The notes under the pieces are model-generated. The model was given only the letters and a program-made list of their open reading frames with translations. It was not told where the DNA came from and ran no database searches. Of a stretch of 64,000 nucleotides of DNA, positions 37,803 to 44,782 are shown in pieces. This stretch comes from an uncultured Anaerolineae bacterium (lineage in GTDB: Bacteria > Chloroflexota > Anaerolineae > J036 > Brachytrichaceae). The position numbers and the translations under genes are program-made. The stretch lies in contig CALGMA010000002.1 of the NCBI GenBank assembly GCA_937959265.1, positions 1-64,000 of the forward strand, in the 5' to 3' direction. The first letter of the stretch is position 1. Each line of letters opens with the position of its first letter.

Positions 37803-39128
37803 CTATGCGCCAGGTACATCCGTCAACCCGGCGAATGCCGATTGGCCTTTCTCGCGAGTGACGAACGCCTCGCGCGGCATCGCGATCAACAGCGCCAGCG
37901 CCACGGCGATCAACACCATCTCGACCGCGTATACGGTCGTATAGCCTCGCGCTAGGTCGCCGGTGATGCGCGAGACGATATCGCGCAGGTTGCTGCCAGC
38001 CAGCGCAGCCAGCCCAGCTGCCGACGTCTGCGCCAGTCCCCACATGCCGACGTACATACCAGCCGTCTTGATGTCGGCCAGAGAAACGACCAGCGATAGC
38101 GTGGAGATCAGGAACAAGCCACTGGCCACGCCGATCACGCCTGTCCCGCTGATGAACATCACCACCGAGTGGCCTGCGCTGGCCATAGTGATCAGGCCAA
38201 AGCCGGCCAGGCCGACCAGACAGGCAGCCAGCGTGGCCGGGATCGGCGAATCCAGGCGTGGGATGACCTGCCAGGCAATCAGCATGGCGATCAGCATACC
38301 GATGCCCCACATGGCCGTCAGCCGGGTCGTCTCTGCAACGCTCATGCCGAGCACCTGCCCGCCATACGGCTCCAGCAGGACATCCTGCGCTGTCAGCCCG
38401 AGCGTGCCGAAGAACAAGATAGCGAAGAACAAGCGCATCCTGTGCGTCCCCAGCACCGTCCAGATTTGGCTGGAGAAGTCTTCTGCATCGTCCTCCAGTT
38501 CCACGGGCTGATCCTGTTTCCAGATGGCCGCGATGGCCAACACTAGGAAGATCACCGAGGCCGATTGCATCACCTGGATCAGCTTCATCGGATGGAAGTC
38601 CTGCAAGAAGAAGCCGATTACGAACGCGCTGATGATCTGGCCGGTGATCAGCGCAATCCACAGCAGCACCATGGCGCGGCTGCGCTCGTGCTTGGGGGTG
38701 AGGTCAGTGACCAGCGCCAGGTAGCCGGTTTGCCCGACGTGTGTCCCGACGGCGTACAGCAGGAAGATCAGCGTGCAGAAGAAGACGGCGACGGGGAAGG
38801 GCACGTCACTGTTCAACTGAGACGCTTTGCTCAGCAGCAACAACGAGAATGGCGCGGCAGACAGGCCGCAAAACACGAACATCGTGCCATACCAGGCGTA
38901 GGGCAAGCGCCGGTAGCCGAAGGTCTTCTTCTCCTTATCGGAGCGGAAGCCCATCAGCGCGCGCACAGGAGCGACAAACAGTCCGAGGCTGAGCAGCCAA
39001 CCGACGATGCCGGCTGGAATGCCCTCTTCCGCGATCAGCACGCGGTTCAGCGCGCCGTTGAACACGACCACGCTGAACCCCAAGCCGAGCTGAAAGAGGC
39101 TGAGTCGCAGAAGGCGTTTGTTGATCAC
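37803..39128 (-). CDS. pucC: PucC/BCH2-family membrane protein, light-harvesting assembly factor
   Basis: The 441-residue MFS-type protein belongs to the PucC/LhaA (BCH2) family, which helps place bacteriochlorophyll into antenna complexes. Segments such as LSLFQLGLGFSVVVFNGALN, RALMGFRSDKEKKTFGYRRL, THVGQTGYLALVTDL and VLLEPYGGQVLGMSVAETT fit it, with about 12 helices. The GTG start lacks a strong Shine-Dalgarno. It is the sixth gene of the puf run, downstream of a hairpin at 39141-39208, and very likely co-expressed with it. Confidence 0.88.
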   Translation of the reverse strand: MINKRLLRLSLFQLGLGFSVVVFNGALNRVLIAEEGIPAGIVGWLLSLGLFVAPVRALMGFRSDKEKKTFGYRRLPYAWYGTMFVFCGLSAAPFSLLLLSKASQLNSDVPFPVAVFFCTLIFLLYAVGTHVGQTGYLALVTDLTPKHERSRAMVLLWIALITGQIISAFVIGFFLQDFHPMKLIQVMQSASVIFLVLAIAAIWKQDQPVELEDDAEDFSSQIWTVLGTHRMRLFFAILFFGTLGLTAQDVLLEPYGGQVLGMSVAETTRLTAMWGIGMLIAMLIAWQVIPRLDSPIPATLAACLVGLAGFGLITMASAGHSVVMFISGTGVIGVASGLFLISTLSLVVSLADIKTAGMYVGMWGLAQTSAAGLAALAGSNLRDIVSRITGDLARGYTTVYAVEMVLIAVALALLIAMPREAFVTREKGQSAFAGLTDVPGA

Positions 39129-39140
39129 GATGCTTTCGAA

Positions 39141-39208
39141 TGGGAGATTAGAGATTAGTTGATTGGAAGGTCAATTGCCATCTCCAATCGCCAATCTCTA
39201 ATCTCTCG
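39141..39208 (-). repeat. Hairpin of AATCTC-type repeats between pufC and pucC
   Basis: GAGATTAGAGATT (39144-39156) pairs perfectly with AATCTCTAATCTC (39193-39205), and inner GATTGG (39161-39166) pairs with CCAATC (39184-39189). The long imperfect stem fills the pufC-pucC spacer and would fold in the polycistronic mRNA, possibly marking a processing or attenuation point. Confidence 0.7.
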
Positions 39209-39210
39209 AA

Positions 39211-40434
39211 CTACTGCGACGGCAACTTCGGCGCAGGCACCGACAGATCCACCAACGGTTTGATCTGCGGATCGCTCACCTTCTGCGGCACTTCGCCTTC
39301 GCCGGGCGTGTAGGCACCGGGCGGCACGACGTTGCCACGGTGGCACATCCAGCAGTTCGGCTGTGCCAGGTTGCCGCGCGCCGGGTCAGCCTTTGGCATT
39401 TGCGGGAACCAGTTGATGGCGATGTCTTGCACCATGCCAAGCATATGGCGTGCTTGCGACTTGGGCCACTTGAACGTGCCGTCTTCCAGCACGTAGGACT
39501 TGAAGTAGCCGCCGTAGTGGCAGAAGTCGCAGCCGACGGCCAGCGCCGTGTTCATGTGGTACATCGCCGCCTGGTTGCGGTAGGTGTCGTTCAGGCCGGC
39601 CGGCGTATCCTTGTTCGCGGTCACCTGGAAGTAGTTGACGTTGCCCTGCGCGTCGGGCCGGGCCGCCAACAGTTTGTCGTCCACAATCTCGTAGCTAGCG
39701 GGCGGCTTGCCGTTCAGCGTGATGCCGTAGTGCTTCATGTCGTACTGCGTCGGGTTGCCGCCGCCGGCGATGCCGAACATCGCCAGGTTCTCGATCGTGG
39801 GCACGTTCTTCTGATTGGTGTTCCAGAACTGTGCCTTGCCGTAATGGCAGGTCGCACACTGCAGTTGATACAGCGGCTGACCCTCTGGCCGCGGAATGCT
39901 GCTGATCCACTTGTTCTGCAGTTCGAACTGCATGATCAGCATCGCCTTGGCCACGGTCTTCTGCGGCTTTTCGTAGGCAGCAAAGTTCTGCAGGTTGTGG
40001 CAGTACTCGCAGCTCTGGCCAACGCCAGGCGTGAAGTACTTGCTCATGTACTCGAACACCTTGGCCGTGGTGTTGTATTGTGGTCCGAGATACTGGGTGA
40101 GCACCTGTACGTTGACTGTCTGCGGATTCTGCTGTTGCCAGACGTTGTACGCTTGAAGCGCCTCGGCGCTCGGCTGCGCAATCGGCTGCTTTAGCCGGTT
40201 GAGGTACTCGACGTAGTCAATCCGCTGCACGCCAGCGTAGTTGTAAGTGCTCTCGGCGCGGTAGCCCTGGAACGCGCGCCAGTCAGTGAGCGCCATGGAG
40301 AGGGCGATCACGCCGCCGAGCGCGAGGATGACCATGGCAACCAAGCCAACCAACTCGCCACGCAGGATCTCGCGTTGTCTTTCATCGTAAACGGCGATTG
40401 CGCCGGGAGGAGCGGGGTCATTCTCGAAGGACAT
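39211..40434 (-). CDS. pufC: Photosynthetic reaction centre tetraheme cytochrome c subunit
   Basis: The 407-residue PufC donates electrons to the special pair from the outer membrane face. It has an N-terminal cytoplasmic stretch, one transmembrane anchor (about 29-50) instead of a lipobox, and four CXXCH haem sites: CEYCH (142-146), CATCH (193-197), CDFCH (302-306) and CWMCH (361-365), with Met residues near helices ahead of them as likely axial ligands. AGGAGG lies 6 nt before the ATG. It starts 9 nt after the pufM stop. Confidence 0.95.
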   Translation of the reverse strand: MSFENDPAPPGAIAVYDERQREILRGELVGLVAMVILALGGVIALSMALTDWRAFQGYRAESTYNYAGVQRIDYVEYLNRLKQPIAQPSAEALQAYNVWQQQNPQTVNVQVLTQYLGPQYNTTAKVFEYMSKYFTPGVGQSCEYCHNLQNFAAYEKPQKTVAKAMLIMQFELQNKWISSIPRPEGQPLYQLQCATCHYGKAQFWNTNQKNVPTIENLAMFGIAGGGNPTQYDMKHYGITLNGKPPASYEIVDDKLLAARPDAQGNVNYFQVTANKDTPAGLNDTYRNQAAMYHMNTALAVGCDFCHYGGYFKSYVLEDGTFKWPKSQARHMLGMVQDIAINWFPQMPKADPARGNLAQPNCWMCHRGNVVPPGAYTPGEGEVPQKVSDPQIKPLVDLSVPAPKLPSQ

Positions 40435-40443
40435 GACAGCCTC

Positions 40444-41334
40444 CTATGGCACGCAGGCTTTCTGCAAGCCTGGCACGATACCCGCGCGGCAGCCCCAATC
40501 GAACCAGTTGGGTTCGGCCGGCCCACTCAGCAGCACGCCGATGGCGCCGGCGACGGCGACCAGCGTGGCAAAGCCCAGAGCCCACTGGTGAATGGTGTAG
40601 GCCGTCGCGTTGAAACCCATGACCCAGCGCCACAGCAACTGCGCGCGGTGCGTCCCTTCGTCGCTGTCCTCGATCTCGTCAACCTCGCGATGCGCGCCGT
40701 AGGACAGCGTAGCCAGGATGGTGGCGCCGTGCATGGCCAAGATCACCGTGCTGCCCAGCAGCGCGAAGATCGAGACCATGTGGAACGGATTGTAGTAGAA
40801 GTTGCCATACTTGACGCTGAAGTGATTGGTCCACAACAGGATGCCGCGCAGGCCATGGGGCGGCGCCTCGTTCCACGAGTTCACCCAGATTGGATGGATG
40901 ATGTAGATGGCCGCATAGAGGAACAGCGCCGCGCTAAAGGCGATCGGCACCATCGGACGCAGACCGTTGGCCACGGCGCGCGTCCACATGCGGATCGTCC
41001 AGAACACCAGCGTCAACGATAGGAACAACGTGGCGAGCTGCCAGTAGCCGCCCTCCTGCAGCGGCGCCATCTGCAAGCCGGCCGATGGCGGCGGCGGATA
41101 GAGCGTGAGCACCGGCAGTTCGCGCAGGAAGCGAATCGGGTTGTAGCCCACCTGCTCGCCAAAGCCAATAGCGGTGATGAACACACACAGCAGGTAGGAG
41201 AAGAACGCCAGCGCACCCCACATCCCGAGGTAAATCGGGCCGATCTGCGTATCGGCCAGACCCTCCAGGAAGCGGAGATACCTTACGGTTTTGGTGCGCC
41301 GCTCGAAGCTCTCACGATACACTTCTGTAGCCAT
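40444..41334 (-). CDS. pufM: Photosynthetic reaction centre M subunit
   Basis: This 296-residue five-helix protein binds pigments and quinones of the type II reaction centre with PufL. YYNPFHMVSIF gives the special-pair His185; His202 (AMHGATIL), Glu217 and His249 (YTIHQWA) match the iron ligands. Twenty residues before His185, where purple bacteria have the accessory BChl His, the sequence is GILLW (Ile165), and Leu193 replaces the conserved Tyr near the special pair, as in Chloroflexus. GGAG precedes the ATG at 41334; a TTG at 41346 is less likely. Confidence 0.96.
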   Translation of the reverse strand: MATEVYRESFERRTKTVRYLRFLEGLADTQIGPIYLGMWGALAFFSYLLCVFITAIGFGEQVGYNPIRFLRELPVLTLYPPPPSAGLQMAPLQEGGYWQLATLFLSLTLVFWTIRMWTRAVANGLRPMVPIAFSAALFLYAAIYIIHPIWVNSWNEAPPHGLRGILLWTNHFSVKYGNFYYNPFHMVSIFALLGSTVILAMHGATILATLSYGAHREVDEIEDSDEGTHRAQLLWRWVMGFNATAYTIHQWALGFATLVAVAGAIGVLLSGPAEPNWFDWGCRAGIVPGLQKACVP

Positions 41335-41436
41335 ACGTTTCTCCAAAGTCAGATGTCGGCGTTCAGAATCCAGAGTTGGTCATCAGAAGCCTCATCAGCC
41401 TAAATCCCAACCCGAACCTGAGTCCCGCCATCCGAG

Positions 41437-42294
41437 CTAGTTGAAGGGGAAGCCCTTCCAAAACGGCGCGTAGTTCCAGAAGTCCCAGAAACCGCTCCAG
41501 TCCTGGACCACTGTGCCGGACAGCACAAAGCACAGGTTGCTCATCAGCACGCACATCACCGCTGCCCAGAAAGCCAGGCGATGGATGCCGATCTCGCCGA
41601 TGCTGTAGCCGACGAAGTCCCAGTAGAAGCGGTTGACGTTCTCCTCCGTCACGCCCTCGCTCTTCTTGCGCGCAGCGCTCAGGATGGTAGCGCCATGCAG
41701 GGAAAGCACGAACGCGCTGCCGAACAGCAGGGTGATGCCGATGGCGTGGAAAGGGTTGTAGAAGAAGTTGTAGTAGCGATAGCCGAAGGCTGAGAGCCAG
41801 TCCAGGTGAGCGATTACACCCAGCGGGAAGCCCTCGGACCAACTGCCGAGCAGGATGGGGCGCACGATCTGAATCGTCACCCAAGAGGACAACACCGCTC
41901 CAAAGGCAATCGGCACCTGATACCCGATCTTCAGCAGGCGTGAGATATCTATCTGCCGCATCATCCACGCGAAGAACGTGACCGTCGCGCAGAAGACCAC
42001 GAAGAGCCACCAGAAGCCTTTGTTCGGGTCGAAGGTGATGGCCAGGCCGACGCTTGGCGGCGGCGGCGCAATTTGCCCGCGGATGAAATTCAGCAACGGG
42101 TTGTTTGTCCGATTGGGGTCAACGAACAACACCTGCCAGAACCATACGCCCGATCCGAGTATGCCGAAGAACAGCGCCACCACGCCCCAGAAACCGAGGT
42201 AGAAGCGGCCAATCCAAATCTTCAGCAGACCGAACGAGGCACGCGCGGGGACAGCCATCGCCTCTTGGCGATATTTCGCCTCGAACGACAACAT
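41437..42294 (-). CDS. pufL: Photosynthetic reaction centre L subunit
   Basis: The 285-residue partner of PufM has His163 (IAHLDWLSA, accessory BChl), His183 (NPFHAIGI, special pair), His200 (SLHGATIL) and His238 (IGIHRLAF) as iron ligands, in the usual spacing. Five membrane helices are evident. GAGGAGA lies about 7 nt before the ATG. Unlike Roseiflexus, where pufL and pufM are fused, the two genes here are separated by 102 bp (pufL stop to pufM ATG) in different frames. The 297-bp spacer upstream holds a stem-loop. Confidence 0.96.
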   Translation of the reverse strand: MLSFEAKYRQEAMAVPARASFGLLKIWIGRFYLGFWGVVALFFGILGSGVWFWQVLFVDPNRTNNPLLNFIRGQIAPPPPSVGLAITFDPNKGFWWLFVVFCATVTFFAWMMRQIDISRLLKIGYQVPIAFGAVLSSWVTIQIVRPILLGSWSEGFPLGVIAHLDWLSAFGYRYYNFFYNPFHAIGITLLFGSAFVLSLHGATILSAARKKSEGVTEENVNRFYWDFVGYSIGEIGIHRLAFWAAVMCVLMSNLCFVLSGTVVQDWSGFWDFWNYAPFWKGFPFN

Positions 42295-42496
42295 AAGCCT
42301 GTCTCCTCAGAGCCAGAGCTGGGGTGCGCATGGGCTTGTCGTCACTTATGCGGTCGTCCGTGTGGAGGCGGGGCGAATGATGGATAAAAGATGATGAAAA
42401 CACTCGCAGCGTCGCTGACTCGAACACGGCCCACCGCGCTCACAAGCGCCTCAACGACCCGACAGCCCAGACTCAACGATTTGATTCGATAAGAAA

Positions 42497-42573
42497 CCGG
42501 CGGAGGGTGCATCGCCGCGCTATCCAACTGATCTCGCTCGTTCAGCCTTTCCAGCGCTGCAGCCCTCCACCGG
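42497..42573 (-). promoter_or_regulatory. Stem-loop between pufA and pufL (mRNA stabiliser/attenuator)
   Basis: In the mRNA CCGGTGGAGGG (42573-42563) pairs with CCCTCCGCCGG (42507-42497), an 11-bp stem with one G-U, enclosing about 55 nt that can pair further (TGCA/TGCA and a CAGCGCTG palindrome). It begins 18 nt after the pufA stop. In purple bacteria a hairpin here stabilises antenna mRNA. The rest of the 42295-42591 spacer holds no convincing gene. Confidence 0.7.
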
Positions 42574-42591
42574 CGAATGATGACTAACGCT

Positions 42592-42720
42592 TCACTTCAG
42601 CCAGAACGTGTTCCAGCTTGAGCTCAGTAGCACGAAGTGGATCAACAGAGTCGTCAGCACCGCTGTTACGACGTAGATCCCCAGTGCCGTCTTGAAGTCA
42701 ATGAACTTCGGATCTCTCAT
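42592..42720 (-). CDS. pufA: Light-harvesting antenna alpha polypeptide
   Basis: The 42-residue peptide has one membrane helix; TLLIHFVLLSSSW contains the BChl-binding His28 and closely resembles the ALLIHFIVLSS stretch of the Chloroflexus B808-866 alpha chain. The N-terminus MRDPKFIDFK is polar and faces the cytoplasm. AGGAGGTGA lies 6 nt before the ATG, an ideal ribosome-binding site. It begins 39 nt after the pufB stop and is followed by a stem-loop. It is too short for simple gene finders. Confidence 0.95.
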   Translation of the reverse strand: MRDPKFIDFKTALGIYVVTAVLTTLLIHFVLLSSSWNTFWLK

Positions 42721-42759
42721 GTCTGCTCACCTCCTGTTGTTGAGAGCAAAAAGCTGTGG

Positions 42760-42921
42760 TTACGGATTCGGCGAGATCCAGGGCTTATACATCGCGATGA
42801 TGATGTGAATCAGCCCGGCCAGGATGAAGAAGATCCACGAACCCAACACGACGAGTTGGTGCTGCAACCACTCCTCGTTGGTGAACAGTGGCCTCCATCG
42901 CTCTGGGACCTTGTCGTTCAT
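42760..42921 (-). CDS. pufB: Light-harvesting antenna beta polypeptide
   Basis: The 53-residue peptide contains VPERWRPLFTNEEWLQH, very like the VPPKWRPLF..DWL.H start of the Chloroflexus beta chain, a membrane helix with LIHIIIAMYKPW, and two candidate BChl ligands, His21 and His39, as expected for a carotenoid-rich B808-866-type antenna. AAAGGAGGTGA lies 9 nt before the ATG. It is the first gene of the puf operon, with its promoter 80-110 bp upstream. Confidence 0.95.
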   Translation of the reverse strand: MNDKVPERWRPLFTNEEWLQHQLVVLGSWIFFILAGLIHIIIAMYKPWISPNP

Positions 42922-43003
42922 CTGTCTTGTCACCTCCTTTGTTCAGAGATGGCGCCCGGCTGCGGCCACGCGCCTCGAGCGAGCAGATGGATATTGCAAA
43001 TAC

Positions 43004-43031
43004 ATTGTATGACGGGTTGCCTCTATGTCAA
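43004..43031 (-). promoter_or_regulatory. puf operon promoter
   Basis: On the minus strand a consensus TTGACA (43031-43026) and TACAAT (43009-43004) are 16 bp apart. Transcription should start near 42997, giving a leader of about 75 nt before pufB. It is the strongest promoter match I see in the window. Confidence 0.8.
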
Positions 43032-43044
43032 CTGGTCAGTTGAC
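43027..43044. promoter_or_regulatory. 18-bp palindromic operator overlapping the puf -35
   Basis: GTCAACTGGTCAGTTGAC is a perfect inverted repeat (8-bp arms, 2-bp centre) whose left part forms most of the -35 hexamer. A protein bound here would block RNA polymerase, so repression by oxygen, light or redox is plausible. It does not fit the PpsR (TGT-N12-ACA) or FNR patterns. Confidence 0.75.
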
Positions 43045-43074
43045 GGAATCCGACAAGGAAAGGCGACCGGTGAG

Positions 43075-44634
43075 TTACGCCGCGCGCGGCAGGCTAAAGC
43101 TGAAACGTGAGCCGGGTCGGTCGTCGCCATTGCCTTCCACCCAGATGCGGCCGCCGTGGGCCTCGACGATGGCCTTGCTCAGATACAGCCCCAGGCCGGC
43201 GCCGGGGGTGCCACGCCGGATGGCGCTCTCCGATCGGTAGAAGCGCTCGAAGATCTTGCTGCGCTCCTCCGGCGGCACGCCCACACCCTGGTCGGCCACA
43301 GTGATGATGACTTCGTTTGGCGTAGCGCGGCCGGTGATGCGGATCTCGCTGCCCGGCGGAGAATATTTCACCGCGTTCGAGATCAGGTTGCTGAGGACCT
43401 GAGTGATGCGCGCCTCGTCGGCAAATACCAGCGGCATGTCAGACGCAATGTCGGCGATGACCTTGTGCGACTGCGTCTGTGCCTCGAACTTCTTCGCCAC
43501 CCGCACCACCAAATCATCAATATCCAACTCCACCGGCGTCAGCTTGAAGTTGCCGGCCTGAGCGCGTGATGCGTCGAGCAGGTTCTCGATTAACTCGGCT
43601 AGGTGATCGGCTTCCTCCTCAATGACCTTCAGGCTTTCGCGGACTGTTGCCTCGTCCCATTTCGCGTCGGCGCGGCGCAGCGTACTGGCGTAACCCTTGA
43701 TCAGCGCAACGGGCGTCTTCAACTCATGTGATACGGCAGAGATGAAGGTAGCCTTCATCTCCTCCGCAGCGCGAAACCGGGTGAGGTCGTGTACGTCGGC
43801 GATGATGTTCACCAACCGCCCTTCGCGGTTGAGCAAGGCGGCGAAGGCAATCTCGACACTGATCACACCGCCGTTGCGCCGCTGCAGATCGCCCTCGACA
43901 AACAGCGTCTGTGACGATCCTACCAAGGGCCAGCCTTTCGCCTCGGCCTCTTCGAGCGTAGCACCGGCGCGCTTGTTCTTCAACACAAGCACTTCTTCGA
44001 ACCTTTTGCTGATCGCCTCGGCCGCCGGCACGTCGATGAGGTTCGACATCGCTCGGTTGAACATTTGGATACGGTGTGCGCCGTCCATGATGACCACGCC
44101 GTCAGCACTGAACTCGAGGATCGCATCCAGCCGGCGTTTTTCATGGGTGAGCTGTTCATACAGGCGAGCGTTGTTTACGGCAATGGCGGCCTGGTCGGCG
44201 AAGCTCTGCAATATCCGTCGGTCGTCGCGGCTAAACCCACCGCCTCGCATGCGGAAGACGTAGAGCGCCCCCAGAAATTCGTCCCCTTCCACCTTCAGCG
44301 GCAACGAGACCACCTCCCAGAACCCCAACCCAACTCTCTCTGCAATGGCAACGAGGTTGTGCTCCAGCGCCGTCACCGCCTCGTCCACATTCTCCGTCTG
44401 GTGCAGAATTGGCTTCAGTTGATCCAGCAACGGCTGGGGGATTCCATAGGACTGGCGGATGGTGTAACGCGCGTCCGGCTCAACCAGCGCGATTAGCGCC
44501 GCCTGGCCGTTCAGCATGTCGGTCGCTTGTTGCAAGATCAGCCGCAACACCTCGCTCAGGTTGAGCCGCGAGGTAAGCGCGCGGCTGATCTCGAGCAGAT
44601 AATCGCGCTGGCGGACGCGGTAGTCGGGTAGCAT
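43075..44634 (-). CDS. Sensor histidine kinase with GAF and PAS domains
   Basis: The 519-residue soluble kinase has an N-terminal GAF domain (about 25-175, starting LLEISRALTSRLNLSEVLRL), a PAS domain (about 190-290, AILEFSADGVVIMDGAHRIQ), HisKA with SHELKTPVALIKGY (His about 303) and a HATPase domain with NLISNAVKYSPPGSEI, DQGVGVPPEERSKIFERFYR and GAGLGLYLSKAIVEAHGG. AGGAGGAAA precedes the ATG at 44634. It lies directly upstream of the puf promoter and diverges from ftsH. No response regulator gene is adjacent. A role in controlling photosynthesis is possible but unproven. Confidence 0.9.
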   Translation of the reverse strand: MLPDYRVRQRDYLLEISRALTSRLNLSEVLRLILQQATDMLNGQAALIALVEPDARYTIRQSYGIPQPLLDQLKPILHQTENVDEAVTALEHNLVAIAERVGLGFWEVVSLPLKVEGDEFLGALYVFRMRGGGFSRDDRRILQSFADQAAIAVNNARLYEQLTHEKRRLDAILEFSADGVVIMDGAHRIQMFNRAMSNLIDVPAAEAISKRFEEVLVLKNKRAGATLEEAEAKGWPLVGSSQTLFVEGDLQRRNGGVISVEIAFAALLNREGRLVNIIADVHDLTRFRAAEEMKATFISAVSHELKTPVALIKGYASTLRRADAKWDEATVRESLKVIEEEADHLAELIENLLDASRAQAGNFKLTPVELDIDDLVVRVAKKFEAQTQSHKVIADIASDMPLVFADEARITQVLSNLISNAVKYSPPGSEIRITGRATPNEVIITVADQGVGVPPEERSKIFERFYRSESAIRRGTPGAGLGLYLSKAIVEAHGGRIWVEGNGDDRPGSRFSFSLPRAA

Positions 44635-44782
44635 TTTCCTCCTATTCTGAACGGCGGCTAAGTGATTTATACTGGCGGCTGTAATCTCACGCTCGACTAA
44701 TATACCCGTGATACTCATAGAGGTCTGAGACTGGATCGGTTACGCGGGTGATCATCCGGCTTTTATTTAGAGGGACAAAGCG

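Noticed and set aside
39141-39208. Possible CRISPR-like repeat/spacer unit
   Set aside because: The repeats are short, degenerate, dispersed and without regular spacers or cas genes.
42342-42527. 61-residue TTG-start open frame between pufA and pufL
   Set aside because: It has no ribosome-binding site, no recognisable features and overlaps the 3' arm of the stem-loop region.
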